NCBI RefSeq assembly: GCF_040412425.1
Contig: NC_089766.1
Location: forward strand, 12,530,508-12,594,507
Length of the DNA: 64,000 bases
Origin: Macrobrachium rosenbergii
Lineage: Eukaryota; Arthropoda; Malacostraca; Decapoda; Palaemonidae
Reading direction: 5' to 3'
Shown: positions 49,001-60,596 of the stretch, in pieces
Position numbering within the stretch: the stretch's first letter is position 1
How the letters are laid out: every line of letters begins with the position of its first letter
Notes under the pieces: generated by a model
Seen by the model: only the letters and a program-made list of their open reading frames with translations
Told to the model about the DNA's origin: nothing
Database searches by the model: none
Translations under genes and position numbers: made by a program

Positions 49001-49740
49001 AGAGAAGGAATGCCTTTTTGATTATTTTGCTCTCTCAGATCACTGTTTAATTCGTGTTTCTTAGTATGGTGAGAATCAGAAGGAGCAGATTGAGTGCTTT
49101 GTTTACCTGTGTGATAATTGTACCGACTGTTTTATTCAAATTAAACGTATCTTGGTTTAGGTTTCTTGAAACTTTTGGATAGAAGGAAACCAGGTAGAAT
49201 GAAATAGATTTTACCGTATTGTTTTCATCTTTACCCCTCCAAATCTACATCTATATGACTGCTTTCCATACCATGCTGTGTCCCTTTGCTTCCTTTCTAA
49301 TCACCATTAGCTATCTTTCCATTTCACTCTTTTATCTCTCAAACAAATAAGTTCAGTATTTAAGAAAATGTTAACAAAAATAATACCGGGCATATTTTTC
49401 ATTAGAATGCTACTGTTAGTCCTGATACTCTTTTAACTTTGGTTATCATATACTTGTTCTTTTCTACCACAAATGGACTCAGGCTGTATACCAGGTAGCA
49501 CATTATATAATGTAATTTGTACGAAAAGTATCTGTTTTCACATATGATCTATGCATGTATTTGTGCCATAATATATTTGAACATTTTTTCAAGACTTATA
49601 TGACTCTTATTTTCACAGCCATAAAAGAAGTAATGATCCAGCTTCAGAATCAGAACCAGATACTTTAGCATCAGAAAAGGTGACTTTGTCAGCAGTTGAT
49701 AAAGATGAAACTTTGAAATTACTTCAGAAGCTGCCATCAG
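46050..49740 (+). CDS. Unidentified gene, first three coding exons
   Basis: Exons 46050-46152 (ATG directly after TTTGCAG), 46470-46596 and 49619-49740 join in compatible phases (1, 2, 1) with donors GTAGGT, GTAGGG and GTCAGT. The joined product starts MADRGEILTNKILSKIGASS, has a probable helical part (DIYIKTAEEDLKVNNIEDAF, LSLTHATLLHQCMLQRLHKT) and a charged linker (SNDPASESEPDTLASEK), ending near LKLLQKLPSG where the window's next exon was not found. I do not recognise the family. The middle part is vaguely like an MIT-type helical repeat, which is a guess. Coding status is inferred from splice signals and a continuous frame only. Confidence 0.5.
46597..49618. other. Intron of the unidentified gene
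   Basis: AT-rich; holds a LINE fragment at 47350-47700 and nothing else that I could identify. Confidence 0.5.
47347..47660 (-). pseudogene. LINE (non-LTR retrotransposon) ORF2 3' fragment
   Basis: The minus-strand frame reads CNACVRPVLLYTKEMVTYTE and, after a likely deletion, RRPRKSWRTDIDEDL. Both are typical of the end of LINE reverse transcriptase ORFs (RPVLLYG..., RPRKRW...). Only about 100 residues remain. Confidence 0.65.
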
Positions 49741-50350
49741 GTCAGTAAGCAATTATGTCTTTTGTCACTTTGTCATCAAATAAAAGAGGATAATTGAATT
49801 TTTTAATTTGATGACTTTAGGCTTGGCTTGTAGTTTGTTATAAAAATATACTGTATATATCATGCTTTTTAGGCTACATACAAAAATCTCTTCGGTTCAG
49901 CTGATAATTCGTAGAATATTGCCATTGTCACATAAATACATATACTGTATTGTACTTGAGTAGTGGACATTCTAAATAATTTAACATTATATTGGTGCAA
50001 TAGTAAGAATTGTAATACAGGAAGCTGTTGCTATATAGCTAATCAGTAAATAGCATTCAGGTTTCCCCATCCAAAGTGATTATCTGGTCCCCTTGTGACT
50101 GCTTATCCAATCTCAGCCATTTTTTCTTTACTGGTAATTACATAATGGCCAGTACAGTAATTGGTAAATTACATTATTATTATTGAAAACAATTGCTGTT
50201 TCAACAGCATTCACTTTATGGTGAGTTTTTTATTCATCATATAATGTTTGTCTTGTTAACCCATAGATTGTATAACAAATTCCCAAAGGTCATGGAAGAT
50301 TTTTATTTTGCTGTCATGGCTGTTCATTACTACATACATTTTAATGCAAG
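49741..50350. other. Intronic sequence before the Tigger element
   Basis: Nothing recognised; expected to be the intron after the exon ending at 49740. Confidence 0.4.
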
Positions 50351-50889
50351 TACAGTGAACCCTCGTTTATCGCGGTAGATAGGTTCCAGAACTGGCCGCG
50401 ATAGCTGAAAATCCGCGAAGTAGGGACACCATATTTACAGTATTTATTTAACATGTATTCAGACTTTTAAAACCCTCCCTTTACATAGTACTGTTAACAA
50501 ACCACCCTTTACAGTAATGTACAGATATCTACAATACGTACATACAGTACACAGGCACAAATGATAAGCAATAAAACAGTAAGTGAACATAAAAAAATAG
50601 AAAGATTGTTATGGTGCGTACTGTACAATTGTACAGTATTTTACTCACCACGATAGAGTTGGAAGTTACAATAAAGCCCTCCTCGTATGTACTGTTAACA
50701 AACCACCCTTTAATGTACAGAACACTTAATGCATGTACAGTACCTAATCTAAAACAGGCACTAATATTAAAATGTTGGAATTTTAAAGTATATAAAGAAA
50801 TAAAGATTGTTACTGTACCCACCATGAAAGAAGTTGAAAAACTTGAATGATGATGGCGATGAATTTGCTGCACAGTAGAAATGATGATG

Positions 50890-52758
50890 ATGAAGCTGAT
50901 GATGTCTTCTACTGTGCAGCCAATGATTGTATTTTACGTCTCTTCAGACTGGTGTCTTTTCCTGGGACACCTCTTCAACTTCTTCCTGGGACACTTCTTC
51001 AATTTCTTCCAAAGGCATAGTAGCAGGAGGAACTGGCTCTTTTGCGAGGCTGGAAGAACATTGTGATCGGAAGTTGCTGCGCTGCTTCTTTTTCGATCGA
51101 AGAGCATCCTGTAGGGAGTCATGTCTTCATCGATTTTGTTGCAGAACTGCAGAGAACGAACCATATCCTCGTCCGTTCTTGTGACAATTCTTTCAGCTCC
51201 TTAGCTAGGTTGCAGAGCTTGGCAAGCCGTTCTAATGTTAAGCCTGTTTCTTCGACAACTTCTTGGGTCTCTTCCTGTGGTTCATTTTCTTCCTCACTGG
51301 CTGATTTTGTCAGGTCTTGAGGTCTCGTCAGTTAGCGGCTGGGAATGGCAGTCCAACAACTCGTCAACGTCTTCCCGTCGTCATGTCGCCAAACCCGTCA
51401 CCTCCAATTATCGCAGCCAACTGCACAGATTTCCGTACTGCAGAGTGTTGAATCTCGTTAGGCGTAATTCCCTCGTCGTTGTAAACAATCTCGGACCACA
51501 ACTTCCTCCAGCTCGCGTTAACGGTAGCAGGTTTCATTTCTTGCAGTGCCTTCTGGATGTTCTGAAGGCACGTGGCAATTGTGTACTACCGCCAATGCGC
51601 CTTCAAATTGAATGTTTTCATCCTCATCTTCTTGGCGGCATCCACACACGCAACGAGGTCCGCCAGAAAGGTATTCTTCGTGTAGAGGGCCTTGAAGCCT
51701 GTGATAACCCCCTGGTCCATCGGTTGAATTAAGGGCGTTGTGTTGGGTGGCAGGAACTCAACCTGAATGCCCTCATGCGAAAGATCGTCGGCGTGTCCAC
51801 CAGCGTTATCCAGCAGGAGAAGGATCTTAAATGGCAAGCCCTTCTCTAGAGATATTTACTGACTTGTGGGATAAAACACTGGTGGAACCAGTTGGAGGTC
51901 AGCATCCTCGTAATCCATGCTTTTGGATTATGCATCCAATACACGGGAAGGAGATTCTTATTTTTGTTTTTCAAAGCACGAGGGTTTTTCAACTTGTAAA
52001 TAAGCCCTGGCTTTAGCAAAAATCCCACAGCATTGCCACACATCACGAGGGTAACACGATCTTTGAATGCTTTAAAGCCAGAGGCTTTGGCTTCTTCTTT
52101 GAACAGGAAAGTTCGCGATGGCATTCTCTTCCAAAACAAACCCGTCTCGTCCATATTAAAGACTTGTTAGGGCTTGTATCCACCTTCAGCGATAATATTC
52201 TTGAGCGTCTCATTCGTGTAAGTTTCAGCAGCGACCGTGTCGGGCGTGAAGCAGCCTCGCCATGCAGGAAACGCTTTTCAGGCGAAGTGTTTCTGAAACT
52301 TGGCGAACCATCCTTTGCTGGCGGTAAAGCGTCGTGTCTGAGGCTGGGAATCAGTGGATGTCCCTGCTTGAGGTTCATCTACATCATCTTCGTCGTCTTC
52401 CTCTTCTTCTTCAGCGTGGTCGCCATCATCTTGAGGTTCCTTTGCGCGAAATTCTCATACAACCTCAAAGCCTTGGTTCGGATGGTGTTGCGTATCCAGG
52501 CTATTTTCTTCTTCCGCAGTCGGCAATCCAGATTGACAAAGCACCTTCCATATGGACGATCGTTTTATTACGAGCCGTAACAACTTCGCTTTGCTGACTT
52601 GCTAAAGGTGATGGCAGCCGTCTTCTAATCTTCGCCTCATCCTTCTTAATGTAGCGAATGGTGGATTCGTTCACTCCAAAATGGCGGGCCACGGCGTAAC
52701 TTCTCCCTTCCTTCAACATATCGAGAAGTGTCACCTTCTCAGCAATCGTCATCATTTT
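50890..52758 (-). pseudogene. Tigger (pogo/CENP-B-like) transposase, decayed
   Basis: Minus-strand pieces in order: MMTIAEKVTLLDMLKEGRSY with a helix-turn-helix (VARHFGVNESTIRYI), an acidic linker, FNMDETGLFWKRMPSRT (first catalytic Asp), KILLLLDNAGGHADDL (second Asp) and LPPNTTPLIQPMDQGVITGF (third Asp). These are the DDE boxes of Tigger/TIGD transposases. At least four frameshifts or stops interrupt them, so the gene is dead. Confidence 0.88.
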
Positions 52759-53357
52759 CCATTGGCGTTTAGGCTCAGTACCAGCCTTAGCAGAAGCAGA
52801 ACGCAGGAGCCATTGTAGGGTTTAAACAAAGTTAAAAAAGTTCAACTTCAAACACACACTGTCACGCACAGCACTGGTAATGTAAACAGCATCTATCTAC
52901 CGAGAGCGGGGAAGCGAAGTGGCGAGAAGATGCTGCGGGTCAGAGACAAGGGAAGCTGCTGCGGGTGGAGAAACGGTCAAAACACCAATCACAGGCGAGA
53001 TTACAAAACTTGGGAGCTGATTCGTCATCTATCACCAATGGAACCAATCACAGCCCATCTTACATGCTAGTTTCAAATTCAAATATACTTTACGCTATTT
53101 TATGCTTTTTTTGTTGTAGTAGTATAGGTTTATTCGAGATGTGATTTTTGCAACAAACAATATTATTGGATGCACTACAAAAGATTCATGGAAAAGATGC
53201 ACATTCATTACATTTGTATTTTATAATTAGTATATATGTAGCCATCAGCAGCCTTACACCATTCAAATATGACAATGTCAGACTGCATCTGATTAGTGTT
53301 TCATGTTCAGTTTAATTTTACTAGTACTATAATGAATTATCGTATGATCACATTCTC

Positions 53358-53540
53358 TTTTTGTACATGAAACTTACCCGTCAGATATATACTTAGCTAT
53401 AGTCTCCGACGTTCCCGACAGAAATTCAAATTTCGCGGCTGCAGCGACAGGTAGGTCAGGGTGATCTACCATACCCGCCCGCTGGAGTGGCGGGGGCCGA
53501 AACCATTCCCGTTTTCATGTCAGATTTTCTCTGTCGCTGG
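53358..53540. repeat. DIRS copy 2, 5' inverted terminal repeat
   Basis: Begins TTTTTGTACATGAAACTTAC. On the minus strand it reads GACGG|GTAAGTTTC, again an outward-pointing splice-donor motif. Confidence 0.8.
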
Positions 53541-53699
53541 TTCGGCAGCATCTGTTGTTGGTTCCTTCTGCTTGGATTTTTCATTTTTGCTTGCTGAAGT
53601 TTTGGACTGACCTTTGGTAGCGTATTGGATCTTTGGCTTGGCATCGCTTTTGTGGACTGTTTTGATTTGGCTTTGGTATTTTTGTATAAAGTCATGTCT

Positions 53700-56170
53700 G
53701 ATCAGAGTGTTGCACGGTGTTTCGTGTGTGTGTGTGAGGTCTGATTGTAGATTGAGACTACCGAAGCCGGTAGATCCTCATTCTGTATGTTCTAGGTGTA
53801 GGAGAATGAATGCTCTTTTGAAGTCGTGTGTTGAATGTGAGAATCTCCACTGAACTGGAGTGGAAGGCGTTAAACTCTTGTCGCCAAGTTGGAGAAGGAC
53901 AGAGTTAGGAAGGCTTCTTCTAGAAAGCGCTAGTAGGTCTCTTTCAAGGAGGGTAGATTTAGAACCTAACACTCTTCAGATTCTCCTGTCCACTCAGTTG
54001 TTTCAGCTCCTTCACCATACGTCCGAACCTGTGGTTTCGTGCGTGGAGATAGCTGCTATGAAGGCTACGATCCATAAGATACGGTTGCAGATGCACGAGC
54101 TATGGAGAAAGAAAGTGAGAAGTGATAGTGATTTGTGCAGTGTCCCCGGTAGTGGAGGGCGTCTGACCGGCTCCGCATCGCTCCTAGGCCTAGACCTCTT
54201 CCAAACTCCAGACCCAGTGGAGAGGAATATGGAAACAGCATGAGGGGATGAAGAGCTCCCAGCGGTCGAGCGTCGCCGGCTGCGCCTGTTGGCGTCCCAG
54301 GCTGCCTTGGGTCGCGCCAGAAAGGGATCTTAAAAGTGTTTCTCTTCTTCTGCTTCTTGGAAGTCTCCTAGCGTGGTTGGAGTGTGAGAATCGAGTCCTT
54401 TGAAGAGAGGACTTAGGCTCCTAAGAGGGGAGGCGCCTTGGACTCTAGCCTGAGCGCTTCCTGAAGGCTCTCCTGTTTAGAAGAGAGGGCACAAGTAGAT
54501 CTTCCTCCCTCTTCTTCTGGTGTTCAGGGTCCACCAAGCAGATCCTGGTAGGCCTCCAGGCTCAACTCGCTGCTCTTGCTGGCTCTTTATCAAAGAGCTC
54601 CTCTCGTCGGAAGGATGCCTCTCTTCCGATTAAGTCCTCCAAGAGACTCTCTTCTCCCAGCAAGTCGTCCTCTAGGAAGCGTACTTCTCCTGTTAAGCGC
54701 CCCTCCAGCAGCAGGCGCTCCTCTCCTTCCAGGCTCTCCTCTCCTGGTAGGCGCTCCTCTCCTTGCAGGCGCTCCTCTCCGTCCAGGCGCTCCTCTCCTT
54801 GTAGGCGCTCCTCTCCTGATAGGCGCTCTTCTCCTGGTAGGCGCTCCTCTCCCGATAGGCGCTCTTCTCCTGGTAGGCGCTCCTCTCCTGGTAGGCGCCT
54901 CTCTCCTGGTAGGCGCCTCTCTCCTCGGCGCTCTTCGTCTCGAATAAGCCTCACCTGGCGCTCAGCGCCCGTGCGTCGTCGGTCTTCTCTGTTGGAGAAT
55001 ACTTTCTCCTCAGTCAGGCGCCCTGCTCGATTCGCCTACGTAGAGGTTCCCTCTCCAGCCTTCCTTTTTCGTCTGTTAGCGCCCCTCTCCCAGCAAGGGC
55101 TCCCTCTTCGGTCAGCGCCAGTCAGCTTCGGTAGCTTCTCTCCGGATCATGTTCTCCAGTGGACATAGGCTCTTCTCCTTCTAGGCGCTCTTCTTCTGTT
55201 AAATGCCCTGCTACTTCTAGACATTCTCCTCCTCCTTCTGGCCTGGGCGTTATCGGAGGGCGATTCTCTAAGGACATCACAGTCTCTGATTACAGAGGTT
55301 GACAGCTCTACTAGTCAGGGTATGGAAATTTCCCTCAAGCCTGCTTCTCCTCCCTTCCCCTGGTTCTATGCTCTCGAGGCACGAGCTTAAATCTTCCTCT
55401 CTTGTGAAAATGCGTCCTCACGATCTCCATGAGAAAGCTCTTAAAGAGTTTGATGGCTCTCCTCAAAGGATGCAGGCAAGACTGTCTTCTCTTCTCCTCT
55501 AGACTTTCGGAAAGAGCAGGAATGTGATGCGAGACTAGGAGCCTATGGGGTTAGCTCTCCCCTCTTCTGCTGGCTCAGATTTTTCTTCGCTGGTGGATTC
55601 GTCCAGAAGACTATCCCTTAATTCGGCCAAGGCTTCTTGGGGACTGTGTGAACTGGACCATTTCCTCAAGGGCCTTTTCCGCGTGCTGGAAGTGTTCAAC
55701 TTCATGGACTGGTCTCTTGGGACCTTGGCAGAGAAGTCTTCAAGAGGGGATTCAGTTAGTATGGAGGACCTCAGCAGTGTGTTGTCTTGCCTGGACAAAG
55801 CTGTTGGGGCAGCTCGATGGAATCGCTTCCCTGTTGGAACTGGCCTGCTTAGAAGAGTCGATCTTCAGCGCTTTCACTCCTCTAAATCGGTCTCTCATGA
55901 GGTCTTCCCTCTTGTCGCTCCTCTTTCTAGCCATCTTTTCCCACAAGAAACTGTAAGAAGTCTCGTTCCTTGTCGGAGAAGGCTTCTCAAGACCTTCTAG
56001 CTCAATCGTCGAAGAGGTTGAGACCTGCTGCGCCTATTACTAAGAAGGAGAAGCCCCCTTTTCAGGAGCCCTTTAAGTTCATCCAGGTCTATTAGGGCGT
56101 AGACACAGAGAAAGATCAGGCCTTCAGGACTCCCTTCCAGGAAGTCCAAGTGAAGATCAAGTCCTCCAGA
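53700..56170 (+). pseudogene. DIRS gag-like region, decayed
   Basis: Broken plus-strand frames before RT, including LLGLDLFQTPDPVERN (54180-54230), which recurs in diverged form in the third DIRS fragment near 61370, and HLFPQETVRSLV (55935-55965), which matches copy 1. An 18-bp minisatellite lies inside. Naming it gag follows position and inter-copy similarity. Confidence 0.6.
54700..54930. repeat. 18-bp minisatellite coding RRSSPx in the DIRS gag region
   Basis: Roughly twelve units of about 18 bp, like AGGCGCTCCTCTCCTGGT, with variation mostly at the last codon. In the plus frame each unit reads Arg-Arg-Ser-Ser-Pro plus Gly, Asp, Cys or Ser, resembling an SR-type domain. Confidence 0.85.
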
Positions 56171-56179
56171 CTCCAGTAG

Positions 56180-57960
56180 GTGCCAGACTTCTCAAGTTCG
56201 CCGAAGCCTGGGCACAAAAGGGAGCGGACGAATGGTCCCTCTCTGTTTTGAGGAAGGGGTACCTCATTCCCTTCTTTTCGAAACCTCCCTTGACATCAAC
56301 TCCGAGGGAGTTATCGGCGAGATACAAGGATCCTGTGCGGAGGCAAGCCCTTCTTCTAGCCGTCGAACAAATGCTAGAAAAGTCTGCAATAGAACGGTGC
56401 AGATCTTCCTCCCGGGATTTACAACCGTCTTTCTTGTTCTAAATCCTGTGATGGGTGGAGACCCGGTCTTGGCGGCTGAGCTCCTGACGCTTTGCGTCGT
56501 AAAGAAGAAGTTCTCTATGGAGACGGCGTCTTTCCAGTTCTGTAGATCTCTGCCGTCCAGAGATTGGATGGTGTCCTGGACCTTCAGGATGCTTACTTCA
56601 CGTCCCCCATCATCCCTCCTCCAGGAAGTTCTAAGGTTCATAGTGAAGCGGCCAGAACCTTCAGTTCAGACTCTTTGCTTGGACTCCACAGCTCCCCAAG
56701 TGTTCACAACCATTCTCAGGAATGTGGCTCACTGGTTGCACTTGGAGGGAGTGAGGATTTCACGCCAGTAATAAGTGATTTGGCCTAGCCGGTCCAGTTC
56801 AAGAACCGTTGTCTGGAGGACCTTTCTCGGACTTTAAACCTGGTCCAATCTCACAAGGACTTCTTAGCGAACCTCGAGAAGTCTCAGATGATGATTCCTC
56901 AGCAGGAAATTGCAATACCACTAGAGTTGGATGGATTCTCTCAAAGGTTTTCGGCCGTTCCCTCCCTGGAAAGAAGGAGCGCTGCCTTCCAAAAGAGTGA
57001 CAGACTTTCGGAGAAAGACAGTTGTTCGGCGAGGAATGGATGAGTCTGCTGAGGACCATTTTCACCGCGCTGCAGAACAGTTCGTTTCTCTGGGAAGGCT
57101 TCACCTCAGACCTCTTCAGTTCTTCCTGAAAGAATCTTGGGATCGGAAGTCCCAAGACTTGTCGGATTCCTTCCAAATATCATCTCTGGTAAAGGAACAA
57201 CTCCGTTGGTGGTTAGACCCAAAGAGCTGGGTCTAGGAATTTCCTCTACAACCCGCCCGAGCCCTCGCCTAGTGTTGTTCTCAGGCAGCGTCAAGTCGAA
57301 TGAGGGCGACATAGGCTCGGAGAGAAGTGTCAGGTACCTGGGACACGGATCAGAAGGCCTGGCACATCGTATGAAAGGCTGGTAGCCATTCACCTAGCTC
57401 TTCCAGATTGAAACAGTGAGGTCGTAGTTCAGTCAGCCTCTGAAACCTTTTACAGCCACAAAGCATATCCAGGAAGCAAGGAGGACACATTCCTTCTCCT
57501 GTACATTGCAGCAAGGAACCTTCTGTTGTGGCGGGGAGAGAAACATCGTTCTCCTCACCAGTTTGTTCAGGGGAGAAAGGAATGTGAGGCGGATCTGCTC
57601 GGCAGAAAAGATCAAGTTCTTCCCACGGGTAGTCCTTCATCAGGAGGTTTGCGAAGGCTATGGTTCTGTGGGAGACCTCATATAGACCTCTTAAGCCCAT
57701 TGGAACAAGAGGTTGGAGAACTACTGCTCACAATGCCGGACCCCAGAGCAGTAGCTGTAGGCCGGCCTTCTCCCTAGGTGGGCAGGTCCTGGGCGGCTCG
57801 CTTTTCCCCGTTCAAGATAATAGGGGAGGTAATCAGGAAGTTCAGGATTCGTCCAGAGGCATAAGCTCCGCCTGATGTCGCTCCTTGCAGCCGCCAGAGA
57901 CTGGTTCACAGAGTACTGGAATGGATGATAGATTTTCCCAGGTGGCTCCCTCTCGGGCCG
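56180..57960 (+). pseudogene. DIRS reverse transcriptase / RNase H, decayed
   Basis: Plus-strand pieces: VFLVLNPVMGG and LLTLCVVKKKFSMETASFQF (56430-56540), DWMVSWTFRMLTSRPP (56562-56610) and TAPQVFTTILRNVAHWLHLE (56688-56750), matching RT fingers and palm. Where YLDD should follow at about 56773 the frame meets TAATAA, so the active site is destroyed. Thumb and RNase H remains continue in several frames to about 57960. Confidence 0.8.
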
Positions 57961-57999
57961 ATCTTTATCGCACAACCCCCTTCGTGATTCACGAATCTT

Positions 58000-59180
58000 C
58001 CGCTCTAAACCTAACTGCCTTCAGACTGTCGAAGGACTGGTTAGAAGCGAGAGGATTCGCACAAGAGGCTGCTAAGGCTATACAGCCAGAGCTAGAAGAT
58101 CTTCTACCTTGCGCCTCTACCAGTCGAAGTGGGAAGTCTTTCGGAGATGGTGCCGATCTAAGAAAATTTCCTCTTCCAGTACCTCTGTAATGGAGATTGC
58201 GGATTTCCTTCTCTACCTAAGGGAGCAATGTAACCTGGCCGTTTCCACCATAAAGGGAGTATAAGGCATGCTGTCTTCAGTCTTTATTTGAAGATCAGAC
58301 ATCTCGAAGGATAATAAGACCTTCCACGACCTTATAAGGTCTTTTGAAACTTCAAAAAATAAGTCCCCTAGACCTCCCAGCTGGAATTTGGGCGTGGTCT
58401 AAAGTTTTGATGTCTAGCAAGTTTTGAGCCTCCTGATCCACACTCGTTCAGGATTTGACCAGAAAATGGCTGTTTCTTTTAAATCTTGCTTCTGCCAAAA
58501 GAGTGAGCGAATTACAAGCCTTAGAGGTTCTGTAGGCTTTAAAGAAGGACTCTGCAATCTGCTCGCTCAGCTCTTCTGCTTGAGGCTGAGAGCCATTCAA
58601 AGCCTTAGCCTGAGTTTGAGGTCAAAGGGACTCTCCGATCTTTCAGGACAGGGCTGGAACACTCTGTCAGTAAAGCCTTAAACGTGTTGGAGAGAAAGAA
58701 ACAGCTCAGAGAGGCAACACGAAGAAAGTCTTTGGTGTTCTGTCAGGATCCTTCAGAGCAATTTCAAAATGCCCAGGCTTTCTTCATTAAGGATATTATT
58801 CAAAGGCTCATCTTATATGAAGAACATTTTCAGCTCCTAAGAGTTAATGCTCATGGTGAAGCAATAGCTACTTCCTCTAGCTTTCCACAAGTCTTGGTCC
58901 TCCAGTCTATTGTGGACTCCATACTGGGATATAACTCAGTGTTTGCTTCTCATTATTTGAGAGATGTTATTGTGACATATGAAGTGCTTCTCTCTAAGAC
59001 TTACGTGTCACTGATTCAGTGCTGGGTCAAAGGCTGGAAGCTAATCCTATTTAATTTAGTGTTATTTTTGAAATTGTTTGTTGTGTTTTTATGGTTGGTT
59101 GAAAAAGTGTTTGCAGGTCTCCTCTCTCTTTTCATCTCACTTCTCTTTGGAATTGGGCTTGATCCAGATGGTGGTTTTTA
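58000..59180 (+). pseudogene. DIRS tyrosine recombinase, decayed
   Basis: The last open frame (58684-59181) reads RVNAHGEAIATSSSFPQVLV and NSVFASHYLRDVIVTYEV, aligning with AHEIRAVATS and FASHYL of copy 1. The H-x-x-R arginine appears lost (AHGEA), while the tyrosine is kept. Upstream frames (58000-58680) hold the core-binding part and are broken. Confidence 0.78.
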
Positions 59181-59534
59181 GTTTATTAGCTCCTTGTATT
59201 TTTATTACCTGGCTCTGTGTCATGTAAGAGAGGATAGCCCCCATTGATATGATTCAGGTAGAGGGCTCTGTCTTGTAGTGGGTTAATCCTTTGACATGGA
59301 AGATCATAACAGGCTCTGTCATGTAAGTGGGTTTTATCCCCATTGATATGATCCAGAAGGGCTGTCAGTCTTAGGTCGCCTATAAGCTGAAGCTCTTGAG
59401 GCATGCAGACTCATAGACAGTATCCATGAGTCTTCACCCAATCAGGTAAGAACCATGGTTTTTGTTTATTCCTACAACATATGTTGTTTTGATTTTTAGT
59501 TCTTAGCTGTCTCTTGCCCTCCTCCAGGGTGTAA

Positions 59535-59645
59535 TCAGCTAAGTATATGTGTATCTGACGGGTAAGTTTCATGTACAAAAATGATATTTTATAAGTAAAA
59601 TAAAGTTTGTACATACTTACCCGGCTTTGAATATATCTACGATTA
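59535..59645. repeat. DIRS copy 2, internal complementary region
   Basis: First half (GACGGGTAAGTTTCATGTAC) is the complement of the left edge at 53358-53405. Second half (GTTTGTACATACTTACCCGG) is the complement of the right edge near 59820-59850. The two join at CAAAAATGATA, consistent with fused ends sharing a few A bases. Confidence 0.82.
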
Positions 59646-59874
59646 ATAACCGCCTCCCCCTCCAGGAGACAGTTGGAAGAGAAAATCTATGACATGAAAA
59701 GAAGCGGGAATGGTTCCTATTCCCCGCCACCCAGCCGGCGGGTATGGTAGATCACCTGACCTGCCTGTCGTGTGCCTTGAAATTTGAATTTCTGTGGGAG
59801 CGTCGGGCCTGTGAAGTATATATCTGCGGGTAAGTATGTACAAAACTTTATTTTATCATAAAATATCATTTTGT
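59646..59874. repeat. DIRS copy 2, 3' inverted terminal repeat
   Basis: Complement of 53400-53540 in its inner part; ends GCGG|GTAAGTATG then a TATCATAAAATATCATTTT edge like that of copy 1. Confidence 0.8.
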
Positions 59875-60109
59875 TTAATTTCATTTTGTACTGAATTATA
59901 TGTCATAGTAATGAACCAACAATACTATGAATATTATGGTATTAATGGAATTAATGAAATATTTAGATACTTCATATATTCTGCGACTATTTTGAAATTC
60001 AGAAAATCATTATATATTTTCTCTTATAATATACATACGCCAATGGAAAAAATCCACGAAATCGTGAATCCGCGATAGTCGAACCGCGAAGTAGCGAGGG
60101 TTCACTGTA

Positions 60110-60596
60110 CACCTGTACATGTGTCTACCAAGAGCACAACAAGGAATTAAAAAATGCGCAAGGGGTAAAGGTATATATGGCTAGGGAAGCGGGTTGAGGT
60201 TAATGGAAGACCAGATAAACTAGTCTCATTGGTTGGTTGCAAGAATCACGTATCTGCTGCTCAGCTCAAGTCCTGAGACATTGATAACCCCTTGGTTGTA
60301 TTGTCTGGGGAGGTTTTGAGGGTTCTGCTGGTGTGGCTAGTATGACAGCTTAGTCAGGGGCAGCTGTAACTGTGTCTTTTTTTCTCTCTCTCGTTTATTG
60401 AACTTGGTTAAATTTTTGTTTCATTGTCATTTGGTGCTGGCTAATGTCCTAAGTTTCTTGTTGCTTGTATTAATATCAAGTATAGTGGTTTCCTCAGATG
60501 AATTATTTATTTACATTGTTCTCTCATTGGTAGTTGGTGTCAAGTGTTTACGTTAGATTTGTTTGCATGAAATTCAGTTTTATTTATAGTTTTTTG
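60110..60596. other. Unassigned sequence between Tigger and the third DIRS fragment
   Basis: No exon or repeat recognised. Confidence 0.4.

Larger units (their letters stand above)
53358..59874 (+). mobile_element. DIRS-type retrotransposon, copy 2 (decayed), inside the Tigger element
   Basis: Left and right ends are inverted repeats: GAAATTCAAATTTCGCG at 53423 recurs as the complement GAAATTTGAATTTC near 59780. Between them on the plus strand come a gag-like region, RT, RNase H and tyrosine recombinase remains. A stretch at 59535-59645 joins the complements of both edges. Family and orientation differ from copy 1, but both share the edge ATGATATTTTAT-type sequence. Many stops interrupt the frames. 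Confidence 0.87.
50353..60107 (-). mobile_element. Tigger/pogo-type DNA transposon, interrupted by a DIRS element
   Basis: The left end CAGTGAACCCTCGTTTATCG (50353) and the right end, whose complement reads CAGTGAACCCTCGCTACTTC (60107), are inverted repeats flanked by TA at 50351-50352 and 60108-60109. This is the pogo/Tigger signature. Transposase pieces lie on the minus strand at 52758-50900. The 6.5-kb DIRS copy 2 sits between the transposase start and the right end. Without it the transposon would be about 3.2 kb. Confidence 0.88.

Noticed and set aside
57106..57393. Minus-strand frames inside DIRS copy 2
   Set aside because: They are antisense to the RT/RNase H remains and have no independent support.
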